Shown in pieces: positions 42,586 through 50,922 of a stretch of 64,000 bases of DNA. The notes below the pieces were generated by a model. It was not told where the DNA came from, did no database searches, and saw nothing but the letters and a program-made list of their open reading frames with translations. The translations under genes were made by a program, and so were the position numbers. Each line of letters opens with the position of its first letter. Within the stretch, counting starts at the first letter, position 1. Source of the stretch: Micromonospora_G sp044458865 (GTDB taxonomy: Bacteria > Actinomycetota > Actinomycetes > Mycobacteriales > Micromonosporaceae); contig NZ_JBITIH010000020.1 of assembly GCF_044458865.1 (NCBI RefSeq), positions 62,001 to 126,000 of the forward strand. The letters are read 5' to 3'.

Positions 42586-43619
42586 GAGGAGGCCACCCCG
42601 ACGATCATGCCCTCGGCCAGCTCCGGTGAGCTGACCTCGGCCCGGCCCTGGGCGAACATTCCGACTGTGACGGGCACGACCTGCCGCCCACCTTCTCCGA
42701 AGAGCTCGACGCCGTAGCCGTCGCCGACCGCGAGCAGGGCCACCACGGGTACGGTCAGGACGTCCTTTTTCTCGGCGCGTACCACGACCACCTCGACGGT
42801 GTCACCTTTGCCGAGCGCCGACTGGTCCGAAACGGTCACGGTGACGGCGGTCTTCGGTTGCCCGGTCGTGTCCTGCACGGTCTTCACCGCGGTCATGACG
42901 CCGCCGGTTGGCTTCCCGTCCTCGGCTCGTACCTGAACCTTGGTGTTGACCTTGGCTACCGCCGACGCTTTCGTGTCGAGCTCCATCGTGACGGTACGAG
43001 TGGTGCCGGTCACGGTGAAGACCGCCGTGCCCGGCGTCGCCGTTTCGCCGACCCGCTGTTTCAGCTCGGCGATCCGGACCGGGTCGGCGACGTAGGCGAT
43101 CCGGCCCAGTTCCACGGAGCCGGTCTCGGTGAGACCGAGATCCCTCTGCCACTGCTTCACTGCCTGCGCGGTCGACTTTCCGAAGCTCTCGTCGACGGTA
43201 AATCCGCGGTAGCCGAGTGCCCGGAGATTCTCCTCGAACTGCTCGACGTCCGGACCCTCGACATCCAGGGTCAGCGCCCGGTACGCCGGCAGTTCGCCGA
43301 TCAGGACGATGACCGGCTGCTCGTCGACCCGGTAGGCGACGTCGCCGCGGCGCAGTACGGTACCCACTCCGGCGATCTTCGTCAGTGTGCCGGGAAGCTT
43401 GCCGACGAATTCCTCCCCGGACCCGTAGCCGATCTTGCCGCTGAGGCGTACCTGGTCGATGAGGTCCATCCGGGTCACCGATGCGGTCTGCGGCGTCGGG
43501 GTCGGGGGAGCGGTGTCGTCCCGGCCCATGCCCCGGCCGCCGTATCCGAGCGTGGCGAGGACGGCGACGGCTGCGGCCAGCGTCACCGCGGTTCCTCCGA
43601 TCACCGTGCCCCGGCTCAT
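42582..43619 (-). CDS. Efflux adaptor with peptidoglycan-binding-like domain
   Basis: A 345-residue membrane-anchored adaptor. An N-terminal helix (VIGGTAVTLAAAVAVLATLG) serves as anchor. Residues about 125-165 form a PG_binding_1-like helical repeat (VEQFEENLRALGYRGFTVD, then GKSTAQAVKQWQRDLGL), set into a HlyD/MacA-like beta-barrel region. The C-terminus (LTVPVVALLAVGDGYGVELF) is the usual membrane-proximal part of adaptors. It should link the MacB-like permease to the cell wall or to the exported substrate. The ATG at 43619 overlaps the lipoprotein gene stop (ATGA); a longer start at 43649 would run further into that gene. Confidence 0.8.
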   Translation of the reverse strand: MSRGTVIGGTAVTLAAAVAVLATLGYGGRGMGRDDTAPPTPTPQTASVTRMDLIDQVRLSGKIGYGSGEEFVGKLPGTLTKIAGVGTVLRRGDVAYRVDEQPVIVLIGELPAYRALTLDVEGPDVEQFEENLRALGYRGFTVDESFGKSTAQAVKQWQRDLGLTETGSVELGRIAYVADPVRIAELKQRVGETATPGTAVFTVTGTTRTVTMELDTKASAVAKVNTKVQVRAEDGKPTGGVMTAVKTVQDTTGQPKTAVTVTVSDQSALGKGDTVEVVVVRAEKKDVLTVPVVALLAVGDGYGVELFGEGGRQVVPVTVGMFAQGRAEVSSPELAEGMIVGVASS

Positions 43620-44173
43620 TTGGTCGCTTCCTGAGCCTTGGCGGCGCACTCGCGGGCCGCCGTGTCAGTCGCCCCTTCCTCACCGGAGTTCTCCGGGCCA
43701 GCGGGCGGTGCTCCCGGGACGAAACCGAAGCTGATGCCCGAGCCGTCGGCTCCCGGGTCCGGCAGGTCGATGCCGTGTTCGCGCATGCACTGGGTGAACC
43801 TGCGCTGCTGTTCCACCTCTGCCTCGCTGAGCTTTGGTGCTTCCCCACCGTTGGGCAGGAAGGTGCGGCACGCGGCGAGGGCGTCGGCCTGCGGCTGCGA
43901 GTCGCCGAGGTGACCGGACCCGCCCGACGGCCCCGGTTGCGCCTGGGCCTGGCCGTTGCCGGGCCCGGCGGCACCGTTGGAGCCGGAATCGGAGACATCG
44001 ATGCCGTGCTCGCGCATGCACTGCGCCCACTTCAGGCGTTGCTCGTGGTCGCGCTCGGCGGACGACACGCCGTTGTCACCGCCGCCGCCGTCGGAACCAC
44101 GGCAGGCGGTGGTGCCGAGCACCACCAGGCTGGAGATCGCGAATACCGCCACAAAGATCTTCAACTTCGACAT
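43616..44173 (-). CDS. Small lipoprotein with duplicated CMREHGID motif
   Basis: A 185-residue lipoprotein, first gene of the efflux operon. The signal peptide ends in LGTTAC, so Cys24 is probably lipidated. The mature part contains two copies of a Q-C-M-R-E-H-G-I-D motif, each followed by an acidic Asp/Gly-rich stretch (about residues 51-62 and 122-132), with further cysteines at the middle and end. A pair of disulphide-linked helical units is likely. Such proteins accompany MacAB-like operons in actinomycetes, role unknown; sensing or binding the efflux substrate is inference. The ATG at 44173 is chosen because it starts the signal peptide. Confidence 0.75.
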   Translation of the reverse strand: MSKLKIFVAVFAISSLVVLGTTACRGSDGGGGDNGVSSAERDHEQRLKWAQCMREHGIDVSDSGSNGAAGPGNGQAQAQPGPSGGSGHLGDSQPQADALAACRTFLPNGGEAPKLSEAEVEQQRRFTQCMREHGIDLPDPGADGSGISFGFVPGAPPAGPENSGEEGATDTAARECAAKAQEATK

Positions 44174-44257
44174 GGCGTCATCGTTCGCGGCCCGGCGTGG
44201 CCCCACCGTGTGGCGGCAGCACACGCCGACGCCACATCGCGCGGGCACAATAGTGGA

Positions 44258-45433
44258 ATGATCTCAAGGCTCACCATCCGGGGGCGCCTCACGCTGTGGT
44301 ACGCGGCCGTGTTCGCGGTGACTGGCGCGGTGCTGCTCACGTTGATGTACCTCCTGGTGCGTCGCGAGTTCTTCGCGGCGAGCGGCGAGGTGGTCGAGAG
44401 GCTTGGCGAGGATGCCGCGAAGCCCTCGGTGATGACCGGGCAACACCTCTCGGACCTGGGGTTGGGCGGCGTCCCGCAGCCGAACGCCCAACCCGGCCTC
44501 GGGGTCGTCGAGGTGGTGACGAGCGAGGCCCGCACCGATGCGCTGCGTACGATCATGATCGAGTCCGGGATCACGTTTGTCGTACTCGCCGCCGTCTCCT
44601 TGGCGCTCTGCTGGCTGATCGCCGGACGGGCACTGCGGCCGCTGCGACGGATCACCGCCACCGCCGCAGGGCTGTCACAGGAGACCCTCGACGCTCGGAT
44701 CGGGCTTCGCGGCGCGCGGGACGAAATCCACACCCTCGCTGACGCCTTCGATCAGATGCTGGACCGGCTCGGCCGGGCGTTCCAGGCGCAGCGACTCTTC
44801 GTGGCGAACGCGTCGCACGAACTGCGTACCCCGCTGGCCATCATCCGCACGGCGTGCGAGGTGGCGCTCTCCCGCCCCGAGCGGTCGGGCGAGGAGTACC
44901 GGCGGGCGCTGCGAACGGCCGCCGCCGCGGCGGCTCGGAGTGACGCGACGCTCACCAGCCTGCTGCGGCTCGCCCAGACCGCCCGCAGCGCGGCGCTGGA
45001 GCCGGTCGACCTGGCGGCGCTGGTCCGCTCCGAGATCGCCGCCTGGCCGACCCTCGCCCTGCCGGTACACGCGAATCTCGCGGTCGCGCCCTGCGTGGCC
45101 GATCCCGCGCAGGTGGGCATACTGCTGCGCAACCTGTTGGAAAACGCCGCCCGCTACAACACCGACGGCGGGGCGGTTTGGGTCACGACCGGCAACAATA
45201 CGGACAGCTCGTGGCTGCGGGTCGAGAACACCGGCCCGGCCGTCGACCCTTCCGCCGTGCCATCCCTGCGTCAGCCGTTCCAACGCGGTACGGGTCGCAG
45301 CACCGGTTCACCCGGCGCGGGTCTGGGCCTGGCGATCGTCGACGCTGTCGTCACCGCGCACGGCGGCGACTGGAGCGTGACGCCGCGCGACGGTGGCGGC
45401 CTGTCGGTGACCATCAACCTCGCGGCGGGCTGA
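44258..45433 (+). CDS. Two-component sensor histidine kinase
   Basis: A 391-residue membrane kinase. Two helices (about residues 12-34 and 105-123) bracket a short outer domain of about 65 residues. A HAMP domain leads to the phosphorylated His187 in ASHELRTPLAI. The ATPase has the N-box NLLENAARYN and G-box GAGLGLAIV. It probably senses a signal at the membrane or cell wall and phosphorylates the response regulator encoded three bases later. It is divergent from the efflux operon across 84 bases, so control of that operon is likely. Confidence 0.92.
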   Translation: MISRLTIRGRLTLWYAAVFAVTGAVLLTLMYLLVRREFFAASGEVVERLGEDAAKPSVMTGQHLSDLGLGGVPQPNAQPGLGVVEVVTSEARTDALRTIMIESGITFVVLAAVSLALCWLIAGRALRPLRRITATAAGLSQETLDARIGLRGARDEIHTLADAFDQMLDRLGRAFQAQRLFVANASHELRTPLAIIRTACEVALSRPERSGEEYRRALRTAAAAAARSDATLTSLLRLAQTARSAALEPVDLAALVRSEIAAWPTLALPVHANLAVAPCVADPAQVGILLRNLLENAARYNTDGGAVWVTTGNNTDSSWLRVENTGPAVDPSAVPSLRQPFQRGTGRSTGSPGAGLGLAIVDAVVTAHGGDWSVTPRDGGGLSVTINLAAG

Positions 45434-45436
45434 CCC

Positions 45437-46096
45437 ATGCTCCGTGTGCTCGTAGTTGAGGACGACACCGTGCTGGCCGGGCTGATCGCCGACGGCCTGC
45501 GCGAGCACGGCATCGTCGTGGACGTGGTACACGACGGCGCGACGGCCGTCAGTCGCGCGACCGATCTCGTCCCGGACGTCGTCGTGCTCGACCGCGACCT
45601 GCCGGTCCTGCACGGCGACGACGTCACCCGGGCCCTGATCCGGATCGGATGCCCCGCCCGGGTGCTGATGTTGACCGCGGCCAGCACCATGGAGAGCCTG
45701 GTCGAAGGGCTGCTCCTCGGCGCCGACGACTACCTCGCCAAGCCCTTCGCGTTCAGCGAGCTCATCGCACGGATTACCGCGCTCGGTCGGCGGGCCAGTA
45801 CACGAGTACCAACGATCCTGAATCGCGGCGAGCTGCATCTTGACGTCGGGCGTCACGAGGCACGCCGATCCGGCAAAATGATCACGCTGACCAGGAAGGA
45901 GTTCGCGGTGCTCGCCGAACTGATGCGCGCCGACGGCGAACTCGTCAGCGCCGAGCAGTTACTTGACCGGGTCTGGGACGAACATGCGGACCCCTTCACC
46001 ACCGCCGTGCGTACGACATTGAAGACGTTGCGCCGCAAGCTTGGTGACCCCGACCCGATCGTGACGGTAGTCGGGCGCGGTTACCGGCTACGCTGA
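45437..46096 (+). CDS. OmpR-family response regulator
   Basis: A 219-residue regulator. The receiver domain has the acidic pair E8-D9-D10, phospho-acceptor Asp52 (VVLDRDLP) and the conserved Lys in DYLAKPF. The C-terminal winged helix (LTRKEFAVLAELMRADGELV, then TAVRTTLKTLRRKLGDPDPI, VVGRGYRL) is of the OmpR/PhoB type. It is co-transcribed with the kinase gene just upstream and probably activates or represses the divergent efflux operon. Confidence 0.93.
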   Translation: MLRVLVVEDDTVLAGLIADGLREHGIVVDVVHDGATAVSRATDLVPDVVVLDRDLPVLHGDDVTRALIRIGCPARVLMLTAASTMESLVEGLLLGADDYLAKPFAFSELIARITALGRRASTRVPTILNRGELHLDVGRHEARRSGKMITLTRKEFAVLAELMRADGELVSAEQLLDRVWDEHADPFTTAVRTTLKTLRRKLGDPDPIVTVVGRGYRLR

Positions 46097-46139
46097 TCGA
46101 CTTTCCCGGTGCCTGAAGGAACAGTGAGCAGCAGGAAAT

Positions 46140-46155
46140 CCGGCGCATGCGCCGG
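46140..46155. terminator. Short palindrome between convergent genes
   Basis: The perfect 16-base palindrome ccggcgcatgcgccgg lies between the convergent response regulator and TylF-like genes. It could act as a terminator, but the loop is minimal, so support is weak. Confidence 0.35.
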
Positions 46156-46242
46156 GAGCTGCGCGCTGGGAGCTGTCGGGGCGGGGTCGGTGGGTTTTCC
46201 CTGGGACCGATCCCACCCCGTGTCCGCGTACGGATAGTGCCG

Positions 46243-47106
46243 TCAGCTCGTCCGCTGCCAGTAGCGGCAGGTCCAGTCAACCTGTCGCAGTTCGTCGGTG
46301 ATGCCGTGGGCCGCGCGGAAGTCGTCCACCGCCTGGCGGCAGCCGCGCACCGCGTGGTAGTCGTCTACGATCACGTACCCGCCGACCGACAGTTTCGGAT
46401 AGAGCGAGTTCAGCGCCACCATTGTCGAGTCGTACAGGTCGCCGTCGAGTCGCATGACCGCGACCTGCTCCACCGGTGCGGTCGGCAGGGTGTCCTCGAA
46501 CCAGCCGGGGAGGAACCGTACCTGCTCGTCGAGCAGGTCGTAGCGGCGGAAGTTCGCCTGCACCCGTTCGAGCGGCACCGCCAGGAAAGGCTCGGCCCAC
46601 AGCGCGTCCTCGACGTCCTCGATTCGCTTCGGATCGGGTTTCGGCAGCCCGCGGAACGAGTCCGCGACCCAGACCGTCCGGTGCTGGTCACCGTAGGCCT
46701 TCAACACGCCTCGCATGAAGATGCAGGCGCCGCCACGCCAGACCCCGGTTTCGATAAGATCACCGGGTACGCCACGTTCGAGGACGTCGGTGACACACTG
46801 CTCCAGGTTGTCCAACCGGCGTAGCCCGACCATCGTCTCCGCCTCCGGCGGCCAGTCGCGTCCGTGCGCCCGCTCGTCGGGGTTGAACGGGAAGCGCACG
46901 ACGAGTTCCATGCCGCGCCGGTGCAGCATGCGCTGCCCCCGGCGTACCAGGGAAGTGCGCAGCGACCTGCGGCGCGGGCTGTACGCGATCCACGACTCGC
47001 CGAAGGCGTACCGGGTGAGCGCCTTTTTCATCAGGTCGCAGTACAACCTGCGGGGGTCGTCCAGGCCCGAGGCTTGGTGGCGGGGCGGGGACAGGGTTTC
47101 GCTCAT
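46243..47106 (-). CDS. TylF/MycF-type O-methyltransferase
   Basis: A 287-residue SAM-dependent methyltransferase of the TylF/MycF (macrocin O-methyltransferase) family. The family pattern is strong: DLIETGVWRGGACIFMRGVL (SAM site), VWVADSFRGLP, VRFLPGWFEDTLPTAP, LRLDGDLYDSTM and GGYVIVDDYHAVRGCRQAVDD, with the metal-binding Asp residues present. In this context it probably methylates a sugar hydroxyl of the polysaccharide rather than a macrolide. Its start overlaps the chain-length gene stop (47103-47106). It is the last gene of the long exopolysaccharide operon. Confidence 0.88.
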   Translation of the reverse strand: MSETLSPPRHQASGLDDPRRLYCDLMKKALTRYAFGESWIAYSPRRRSLRTSLVRRGQRMLHRRGMELVVRFPFNPDERAHGRDWPPEAETMVGLRRLDNLEQCVTDVLERGVPGDLIETGVWRGGACIFMRGVLKAYGDQHRTVWVADSFRGLPKPDPKRIEDVEDALWAEPFLAVPLERVQANFRRYDLLDEQVRFLPGWFEDTLPTAPVEQVAVMRLDGDLYDSTMVALNSLYPKLSVGGYVIVDDYHAVRGCRQAVDDFRAAHGITDELRQVDWTCRYWQRTS

Positions 47107-48710
47107 GACTTCTCCTCATTCGGGTGTTGGCTGTCTGTGGCCGAGGCCACCGGGTACCTCGTCGGCCGTTCGATCGGATGGGTTTCGACGGGCATGTTCG
47201 GTTCGGCGGGTCGGCGTGGGTTTCGCGCCGGCCCCCAGGACGTGGCGAGCATCTGCCCGCCCGGCCATGACGGCGTCCGGTTGGCGGACCCGTCGGACAA
47301 GGACGGGCGAAGTGAGGCTCTCTTGTCGACCGATGGGTCCGACCTCAGGTGCCGTGCGCCGACGGTTCCGGCCCGGACCGGCCGGGTCGGCCAGATGTCG
47401 GCCGCCGGGCTCACCTCACCGGCCCCGTCGACCACCAGGACGCCGACGAGCGGAACACCCATCCGCTGGACGAGCAGCGCGGCCCGGCTCGCCTCGTTCG
47501 CGTCGGTGACGTCCCGCTGTACGACCAGCAGCACACCCTCGACGTGTTTGGCGATCTCGGACAGTTCCGTCCCGGCAAGCACCGGAGGCCCGTGGACGAT
47601 GACGGTGTCGTCTCGGTCTGCCAGTCGGTTCAGCAGTGCGCCGAGACGGTCTTTCCCCTCACCCGCTCCGGCCGACTGCTCCCGAGCGAAGTCGGGGGCG
47701 AGCACGGTGAGCGAGGTGGACCCGGCGAGCGGGGCGACGGATCCGTCCGTGGTTTTTCGCAGCGCCTGCCCAGCCATTTCGGGGAAGTGGCCCGAGATCA
47801 ACGGAGGTTGTGACTGTCCGTCGACGAGCGCCACCCGGTCGTGCCGCCCGGCCAGCCCGAGGGCCAGCAATGTGGCGACGAGCGCCTTGCAGTCCTCGTT
47901 GCGCGCGCTGGTGATCAGCAGCCGGCGACGGGGCAGAGAGGAGGTCAGCACAGCCAGACTCGCGACCGTCGCGGCAACCGCGTCGGCTACCTCCGGACGG
48001 GAGTGCAGCGTACGGGCGCGACGCAGCGCGAACCGCCGAGGCAGCCGGGGGAACACACCGAGCACCGGAAGCCCGAGCTGTACCTCGATCTTGTCGAGGT
48101 CGCGCAGTCTGCGGTCCACCCGGTTGCGCATGCTGATCAGTGCGAGGCCGGCCAGTAGACCGGCGACCGCGCCGAAGATGCTGTTCAGCTCCGGTTTCGG
48201 CAGCGAGGGCCGGGTCGGCGGGGCGGCCTGGTCGAGCGGCTCCGCGGTGACCTCGGTGCCGCTGGCGATTCTGAGGCGGGCGAGTTGACGGCTGACCGAA
48301 CTACTCGCCGCGTTGGCGATCGCCGCCGCCCGCGACGCGGACCGGGCCGAGGCCCGTACGGTCACGATGTGCAGCCCGGGCTCGAACTCGCCGTCGATGC
48401 GACCGGCCACGTCCGCCTCGGGCAGACGCAGTGTGGCCGCCGTGTCGCGGGAGACCTCCCGGGACTCGACCAGCCGGGCGATCGTCGGTGCGAGGTTCTG
48501 GGCGAGGGTCAGAGCGGCGGCCTCCCGACCGCTCGAATCGTCCGACGGACCGGCTGCGATCACCAGCGAGGCCGACGCCTCGTACGTGGGTGGCAGCAGT
48601 TTCGTGACACCCTGTGCCGCGATCAGGCCCACACCGAGCCCGAGCAGCGGAATCCCGACTTGCCGCCGTATCTTTCGCAAGGCGCGTAGCGCCCTGAACG
48701 AGATTGTCAT
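47103..48710 (-). CDS. Wzz-like polysaccharide chain-length protein with degenerate BY-kinase domain
   Basis: A 535-residue membrane protein. Two helices (about 18-36 and 176-195) bracket an outer Wzz-type domain with the Pro-rich PTRPSLPKP motif before the second helix. The cytoplasmic half resembles a bacterial tyrosine kinase, but the Walker A is broken: SARNEDCKA (residues 268-276) replaces the usual SAxPGEGKS, keeping only the Lys. The second motif is LVDGQSQP rather than LVDADLR. The tail has a single Tyr, not a cluster. It should control polymer length or export without ATP-driven tyrosine phosphorylation. Confidence 0.82.
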   Translation of the reverse strand: MTISFRALRALRKIRRQVGIPLLGLGVGLIAAQGVTKLLPPTYEASASLVIAAGPSDDSSGREAAALTLAQNLAPTIARLVESREVSRDTAATLRLPEADVAGRIDGEFEPGLHIVTVRASARSASRAAAIANAASSSVSRQLARLRIASGTEVTAEPLDQAAPPTRPSLPKPELNSIFGAVAGLLAGLALISMRNRVDRRLRDLDKIEVQLGLPVLGVFPRLPRRFALRRARTLHSRPEVADAVAATVASLAVLTSSLPRRRLLITSARNEDCKALVATLLALGLAGRHDRVALVDGQSQPPLISGHFPEMAGQALRKTTDGSVAPLAGSTSLTVLAPDFAREQSAGAGEGKDRLGALLNRLADRDDTVIVHGPPVLAGTELSEIAKHVEGVLLVVQRDVTDANEASRAALLVQRMGVPLVGVLVVDGAGEVSPAADIWPTRPVRAGTVGARHLRSDPSVDKRASLRPSLSDGSANRTPSWPGGQMLATSWGPARNPRRPAEPNMPVETHPIERPTRYPVASATDSQHPNEEKS

Positions 48711-49945
48711 GAGGTCTTTGCCTCTCGGTTGGCCGGACCCACCTGCCGCGCGGCCAGCGTCACCGGCGTGTCCCGGGCGACCGATGTCGGTCCGGGAGCG
48801 TCCGGCTGTCTCGCCGTCAACAGGTTGGTCCAGATGTCGTACATCCTGTGTGCGATCTGATCCCAGGTGAACTCTTCGCAGACCCGGTCGACGCCGCGGG
48901 CGGAAAGCTCTGCGGCCAGGTCGGGGTGGTCCCGTAGCCGACCCAGACGGTCGGCGAGAGCCACCGGGTCGCCGGGCGGGAAGATCAGCCCCGCCGCTCC
49001 GATCACATGCCGGATCTCGCCCACGTCGCTACCCACGACCGGCACCCCGCAGGCCATCGCCTCGACCAGCACCCGACCGAACTGCTCCCGCAGCGGGATG
49101 CCGATCCACGGCAGCACGTTGCGCTGGATCAACTCGACCGACGGCAGGACGAGCGCGCTCATGCGGGCGAGCAGCGCGGGCAGGTTCCTGTGCTCGGTCC
49201 AGCCGTGTAGCACCACCCGGCCGGGACGGCGCCGCGCGGCCTCCTCCACCAGCGGCCGGAGACTGCCCTCGCCGATCAGCAGCAGGTCGCAGTCGATCAG
49301 CTCGGCGGCCCGTAACAGGTCCGGCAGACCCTTGTGCTGTTCGAGTCGCCCCACGAATCCTGCGGTGAACGCGCCGGTCGACGGTGGCGTCGGGCGCGGC
49401 TGGAAGCGGTTGCCGTCCACACCGAGCGGCACGATCGTCGCGTCCCCCCGGTAGCCCTTCACGCGCAGCACGTCGAGCGCGGCGGGCGTGATCGGGAAGA
49501 CGTGGCTGACCGCCTGGTACGCCCGGCGTTCCAGCAGCGGAAACGGTTGCGGAAAGCGCATGACGATGTTCTGCGCCGCGTACAGCGTCAGCGGTGTGGT
49601 CGGCCAGCGCCTGCGGCACAGCCTGACCACCTGCCAGGTGCTGAGATAGGCGGCCTCGCCGATGACGTGCACCACGTCCGGTCGCGGCACCGCCACCGCG
49701 CCGAACCCGGGCCCGAACAACACCGACGCCATGTGCCCCGTGCGTCTCTCACCGAGGAGGTACGGCAGCACCTGGTAGTGCATGCGTCGGTGTCGGCGTG
49801 CCAGCCGGGCGAGTTCTTCGCGGGTGACGTCCGTGACGTCGGCGACGAGCACCGTCAACTCGACGCCGGGTCGTTCACACAGCGCCTCGAACAGTTCCGT
49901 CCAGTGCTCCGTGCGCTGCCCCACGGCCGTGACGAGTACGTGCAC
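48707..49945 (-). CDS. Family 4 glycosyltransferase
   Basis: A 412-residue GT-B glycosyltransferase. The C-terminal donor-binding half is clear: AGFVGRLEQHKGLPDLL, LLLIGEGSL, VVLHGWTEH and the EX7E motif in EQFGRVLVEAMACGVPVVGSDVGE. The N-terminal acceptor half begins VHVLVTAVGQRTEHW and contains DVVHVIGEAAY. It adds one sugar to the lipid-linked repeat unit. The GTG at 49945 has GGAGGAGG seven bases upstream, which decides the start although the frame is open to 50428. Its end overlaps the chain-length gene start (ATGA). Confidence 0.9.
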   Translation of the reverse strand: MHVLVTAVGQRTEHWTELFEALCERPGVELTVLVADVTDVTREELARLARRHRRMHYQVLPYLLGERRTGHMASVLFGPGFGAVAVPRPDVVHVIGEAAYLSTWQVVRLCRRRWPTTPLTLYAAQNIVMRFPQPFPLLERRAYQAVSHVFPITPAALDVLRVKGYRGDATIVPLGVDGNRFQPRPTPPSTGAFTAGFVGRLEQHKGLPDLLRAAELIDCDLLLIGEGSLRPLVEEAARRRPGRVVLHGWTEHRNLPALLARMSALVLPSVELIQRNVLPWIGIPLREQFGRVLVEAMACGVPVVGSDVGEIRHVIGAAGLIFPPGDPVALADRLGRLRDHPDLAAELSARGVDRVCEEFTWDQIAHRMYDIWTNLLTARQPDAPGPTSVARDTPVTLAARQVGPANREAKTS

Positions 49946-49947
49946 CG

Positions 49948-50922
49948 TTACCTCCTCCGTGCCTCGGCTGCGGTCGTCAACGCCCGTACCTCGGTTGTCG
50001 AGGTCAGGGCGATTCGGGATATCCGGGTCCAGGCCCGCGCCCGGGCCGCGCCGGCGCGGGGTTGCACCGGCAGACGTACGCCGGCCAGTCCGATGCCGAC
50101 GAAGGCACGCAGCAGGACGGCGACCCGTACGGCGGGCAGTGACGCTTGCCGGTGGCGGGCAAAGAACCGCAGCATGCTCCGGTACAGGTGTGGCCAGGTG
50201 CGGGTCGGATCGTTGCTGCTCGCACCGCCGATGTGCACAGCCTCGACTGCGGGTACGTACACCACCTCGGCACCGTGCTGCCATGCCTGCAGGCACAGCT
50301 CCTCGTCCTCGTAATAGAGGAAGTAGCCCTCGTCCATGCCGCCGATCGCGCGCAGCAGGTCGGTCCGGACCGCCAGGCAGGCGCCGGAGAGCCAGTCCAC
50401 CGTCACCGGTCCGCCGGGTTCGCGGCATGCGTCGTACGCCTGCCGCCGCCGACTGCCGGAGAGCAGGCGTCGCAGCGTCACCGGCGCCAGGTTGCCCCCG
50501 AACCGGGATGCGAGCACGCTGGTCAGCGACTCGAACGGGTGGGCACTGATGGCAACCCGCCCCTGCGCGTCCAGCAGCCGTGGGCCGGCGATCCCGGCCC
50601 GTGGCCGCGACCGCAGCACCCGGACCAGTTCCACGGCCGTGGCCGGGGGCAGCACACAGTCGGGATTGACCAGCAGTACGACGTCGGTGCTCACGCCCCG
50701 CAGCGCCTGGTTGACGGCGGCGGCGAACCCGACGTTGACCCGGTTCTCGATCAGCTCGACATCGGGAAAGCTGTCCGCGACGACCGATACCGTGTCGTCG
50801 CCTGAGGCGTTGTCGACGACCCGTACGTGTATTCCGGATCGTCGCAGCGCCAGCAGCGTGGCCTGGATCTGGGCCCCGGAGTTGTGGGTGACGACGATCC
50901 CGGTGACGTCGAGTTCGGTCAT
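49948..50922 (-). CDS. Family 2 glycosyltransferase
   Basis: A 324-residue GT-A glycosyltransferase of the rhamnosyltransferase-like group. VTGIVVTHNSGAQIQATLLAL, VRVVDNASGDDT, RVNVGFAAAVNQAL, the metal-binding region VNPDCVLPP (where DxD is usual), and GGMDEGYFLYYEDEELCLQAW are visible. It should transfer a sugar, possibly a deoxyhexose, during repeat-unit assembly. The start overlaps the upstream gene stop (ATGA, 50919-50922), and its stop is two bases before the next gene. Confidence 0.92.
   Translation of the reverse strand: MTELDVTGIVVTHNSGAQIQATLLALRRSGIHVRVVDNASGDDTVSVVADSFPDVELIENRVNVGFAAAVNQALRGVSTDVVLLVNPDCVLPPATAVELVRVLRSRPRAGIAGPRLLDAQGRVAISAHPFESLTSVLASRFGGNLAPVTLRRLLSGSRRRQAYDACREPGGPVTVDWLSGACLAVRTDLLRAIGGMDEGYFLYYEDEELCLQAWQHGAEVVYVPAVEAVHIGGASSNDPTRTWPHLYRSMLRFFARHRQASLPAVRVAVLLRAFVGIGLAGVRLPVQPRAGAARARAWTRISRIALTSTTEVRALTTAAEARRR

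Noticed and set aside
46243..47106. Macrolide biosynthesis implied by the TylF/MycF-like methyltransferase
   Set aside because: There are no polyketide synthase or glycosylation-tailoring genes. It is the last gene of a polysaccharide operon, so sugar methylation of the polymer is more likely.
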